From assembly GCA_016718565.1 (NCBI GenBank), contig JADKCZ010000005.1:434001-498000 (forward strand): a stretch of 64,000 bases of DNA, given 5' to 3'. The notes under the pieces are model-generated. The model searched no databases and was not told where the DNA came from. It was given only the letters and a program-made list of their open reading frames with translations. Below are positions 63,115 to 64,000 of this stretch, piece by piece. Position numbers and translations under genes: made by a program. Numbering within the stretch: the first letter of the stretch is position 1; every line of letters begins with the position of its first letter. Origin of the DNA: Anaeromyxobacter sp. (GTDB lineage: Bacteria > Myxococcota > Myxococcia > Myxococcales > Anaeromyxobacteraceae).

Positions 63115-64000
63115 CCGCCCCGCTCCAGCAGCCGCGCCAGCCCGGCGCCCGCCTCGACCGCCCGGGCCGGCTCGCCCTCCGGCAGGCGCCCCGCCGCCAC
63201 CAGCCCGGCCAGGTGCTCGGCGGTGCGCGGGTTGCGCCACCAGTCCTCGTCGAACCGCTCCCGCAGCGCCACCCGCCAGCGCTCACCCTCGGTGAAGCCG
63301 CGCAGGGTGGCCGCCAGCGGCCCCGCCTCGTCGTCGCGCGCCGCGCGCACCCCGTCCCAGGTGGCGTGCAGCGCCGCCGAGAGGGCCTCGCGGTGGGCCT
63401 CCCGCCAGGCCTGGCCGGAGAGGCCGCGCTCCACCTCGGTGGCCACCCGCAGCGCCGCCGCGGCCGCCCGCAGGTGGAGCAGCCGCGCCAGGCCCAGCGC
63501 CCGCATCACCTCGGCCACCTGGCGGCGCGGCAGCTCGAGCCGCCCGGCCAGCCAGGCCGGCTCCAGGCAGAGCCCCGCCAGCAGCCCGCCCAGCGCCGGC
63601 CCCAGGGTGGCGTCGCGGCGGTGCGGCGGGTGCGGCGCCGCCGCCAGCGCCCGCCCCAGGGCGTCGAGCAGCGTCGGCCAGTCGGCCAGGCCGCCCCGGG
63701 CGCGGAAGAGCACCCGGCCACCCACCGCGCGGGCGCCCGGCCAGGCGGCGGCGCTGGTCGGCTCGTCCACCCGGACCCGCTCCAGGTCCAGCCCCAGGTC
63801 GGCGGCGGTGGCCCGCACCGCCGCGTCGAGCGCCGGGCGCCGGAAGAGCCCGTCGAGCGCCGGGAAGGCCACCAGGTGGAGCAGGTCGGCCCGGGTGAGG
63901 TCGCCGCGGGGCGCCGGGGCCAGGTCCAGGTCGCGGCGCGCCGTGAAGCCCACCAGGTCGAGCCAGGCGTCGTCGGTGGCGGCCAGCAGCTGGTCGCCCT
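63111..64000 (-). CDS. Unidentified protein, 5' end beyond the window
   Basis: At least 295 residues of a longer protein that runs off the right edge in frame. The visible part is Ala/Leu/Arg-rich and alpha-helical, with conserved-looking Trp-containing blocks (WREAHREALSAALHATWDG, RERFDEDWWRNPRTAEHL). The alternating basic/acidic helix pattern and late WW motif hint at an enzyme C-terminal domain, but I cannot name it. An internal GTG at 63953 could be the start, but the frame remains open upstream of it. Confidence 0.6.
   Translation of the reverse strand, partial: GDQLLAATDDAWLDLVGFTARRDLDLAPAPRGDLTRADLLHLVAFPALDGLFRRPALDAAVRATAADLGLDLERVRVDEPTSAAAWPGARAVGGRVLFRARGGLADWPTLLDALGRALAAAPHPPHRRDATLGPALGGLLAGLCLEPAWLAGRLELPRRQVAEVMRALGLARLLHLRAAAAALRVATEVERGLSGQAWREAHREALSAALHATWDGVRAARDDEAGPLAATLRGFTEGERWRVALRERFDEDWWRNPRTAEHLAGLVAAGRLPEGEPARAVEAGAGLARLLERGG

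Overview
The window is about 64 kb of very GC-rich DNA, packed with genes that often overlap by a few bases. The content points to a facultatively anaerobic, metal- or nitrogen-respiring member of the Myxococcota. An Anaeromyxobacter-like organism is the best guess: multiheme c-type cytochromes (one with CX4CH sites), pyruvate:ferredoxin oxidoreductase, a probable PPi-type phosphofructokinase, many sensor kinases and a large chemotaxis operon. This assignment is inferred from gene content, not from a marker gene. I see no rRNA, tRNA, CRISPR array or prophage.

Layout. 1-5 kb: a Gly/Pro-rich secreted protein coupled to a TPR/beta-barrel protein, an APC-type permease, and a HemW-like radical SAM protein whose start overlaps that of the permease. 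5-13 kb: two tandem very large DUF3857/transglutaminase-like secreted proteins, then ComF. 13.5-18.3 kb: GpmI, a DUF2892 protein, a one-heme barrel protein and a pentaheme cytochrome. 18.5-22.7 kb: a nucleosidase, RlmH with a glycosyltransferase, and an ECF sigma/anti-sigma pair. 22.7-30.4 kb: an unrecognised cysteine-containing protein, a small cysteine-rich protein, PFOR, and a 13-heme lipoprotein with an FNR-like palindrome upstream. 30.4-33.6 kb: rsfS-proA-proB. 33.7-42.5 kb: a RAYT transposase, a hybrid histidine kinase, a lipase-like hydrolase, phosphofructokinase and the actP/yjcH acetate uptake pair. 42.5-52 kb: a membrane-anchored surface protein, then a chemotaxis cluster (hemerythrin, cheA, cheW, globin-coupled MCP, cheY, cheB, cheR, CZB protein, hemerythrin). 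52-64 kb: a LysE exporter, an exonuclease, a histidine kinase, STAS, HflX, a second MCP, an OPT transporter, a lipoprotein, a CoA-binding protein and an unidentified gene cut by the window edge.

How the genes fit together. The chemotaxis cluster looks like an oxygen/redox taxis module. Its receptor carries a protoglobin-type sensor domain, two paralogous hemerythrins bracket it, and a free-standing CZB zinc domain is included. PFOR, the multiheme cytochromes, acetate uptake and the FNR-like site suit a lifestyle switching between oxygen and anaerobic acceptors.

A caution on the sequence itself. At least five reading-frame breaks (the DUF3857 lipoprotein twice, cheA, the second hemerythrin, and the 5' end of a histidine kinase) are all repaired by removing one base from a G or C run. 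This one-sided pattern looks more like residual assembly error than real gene decay, though real mutation cannot be excluded from sequence alone.
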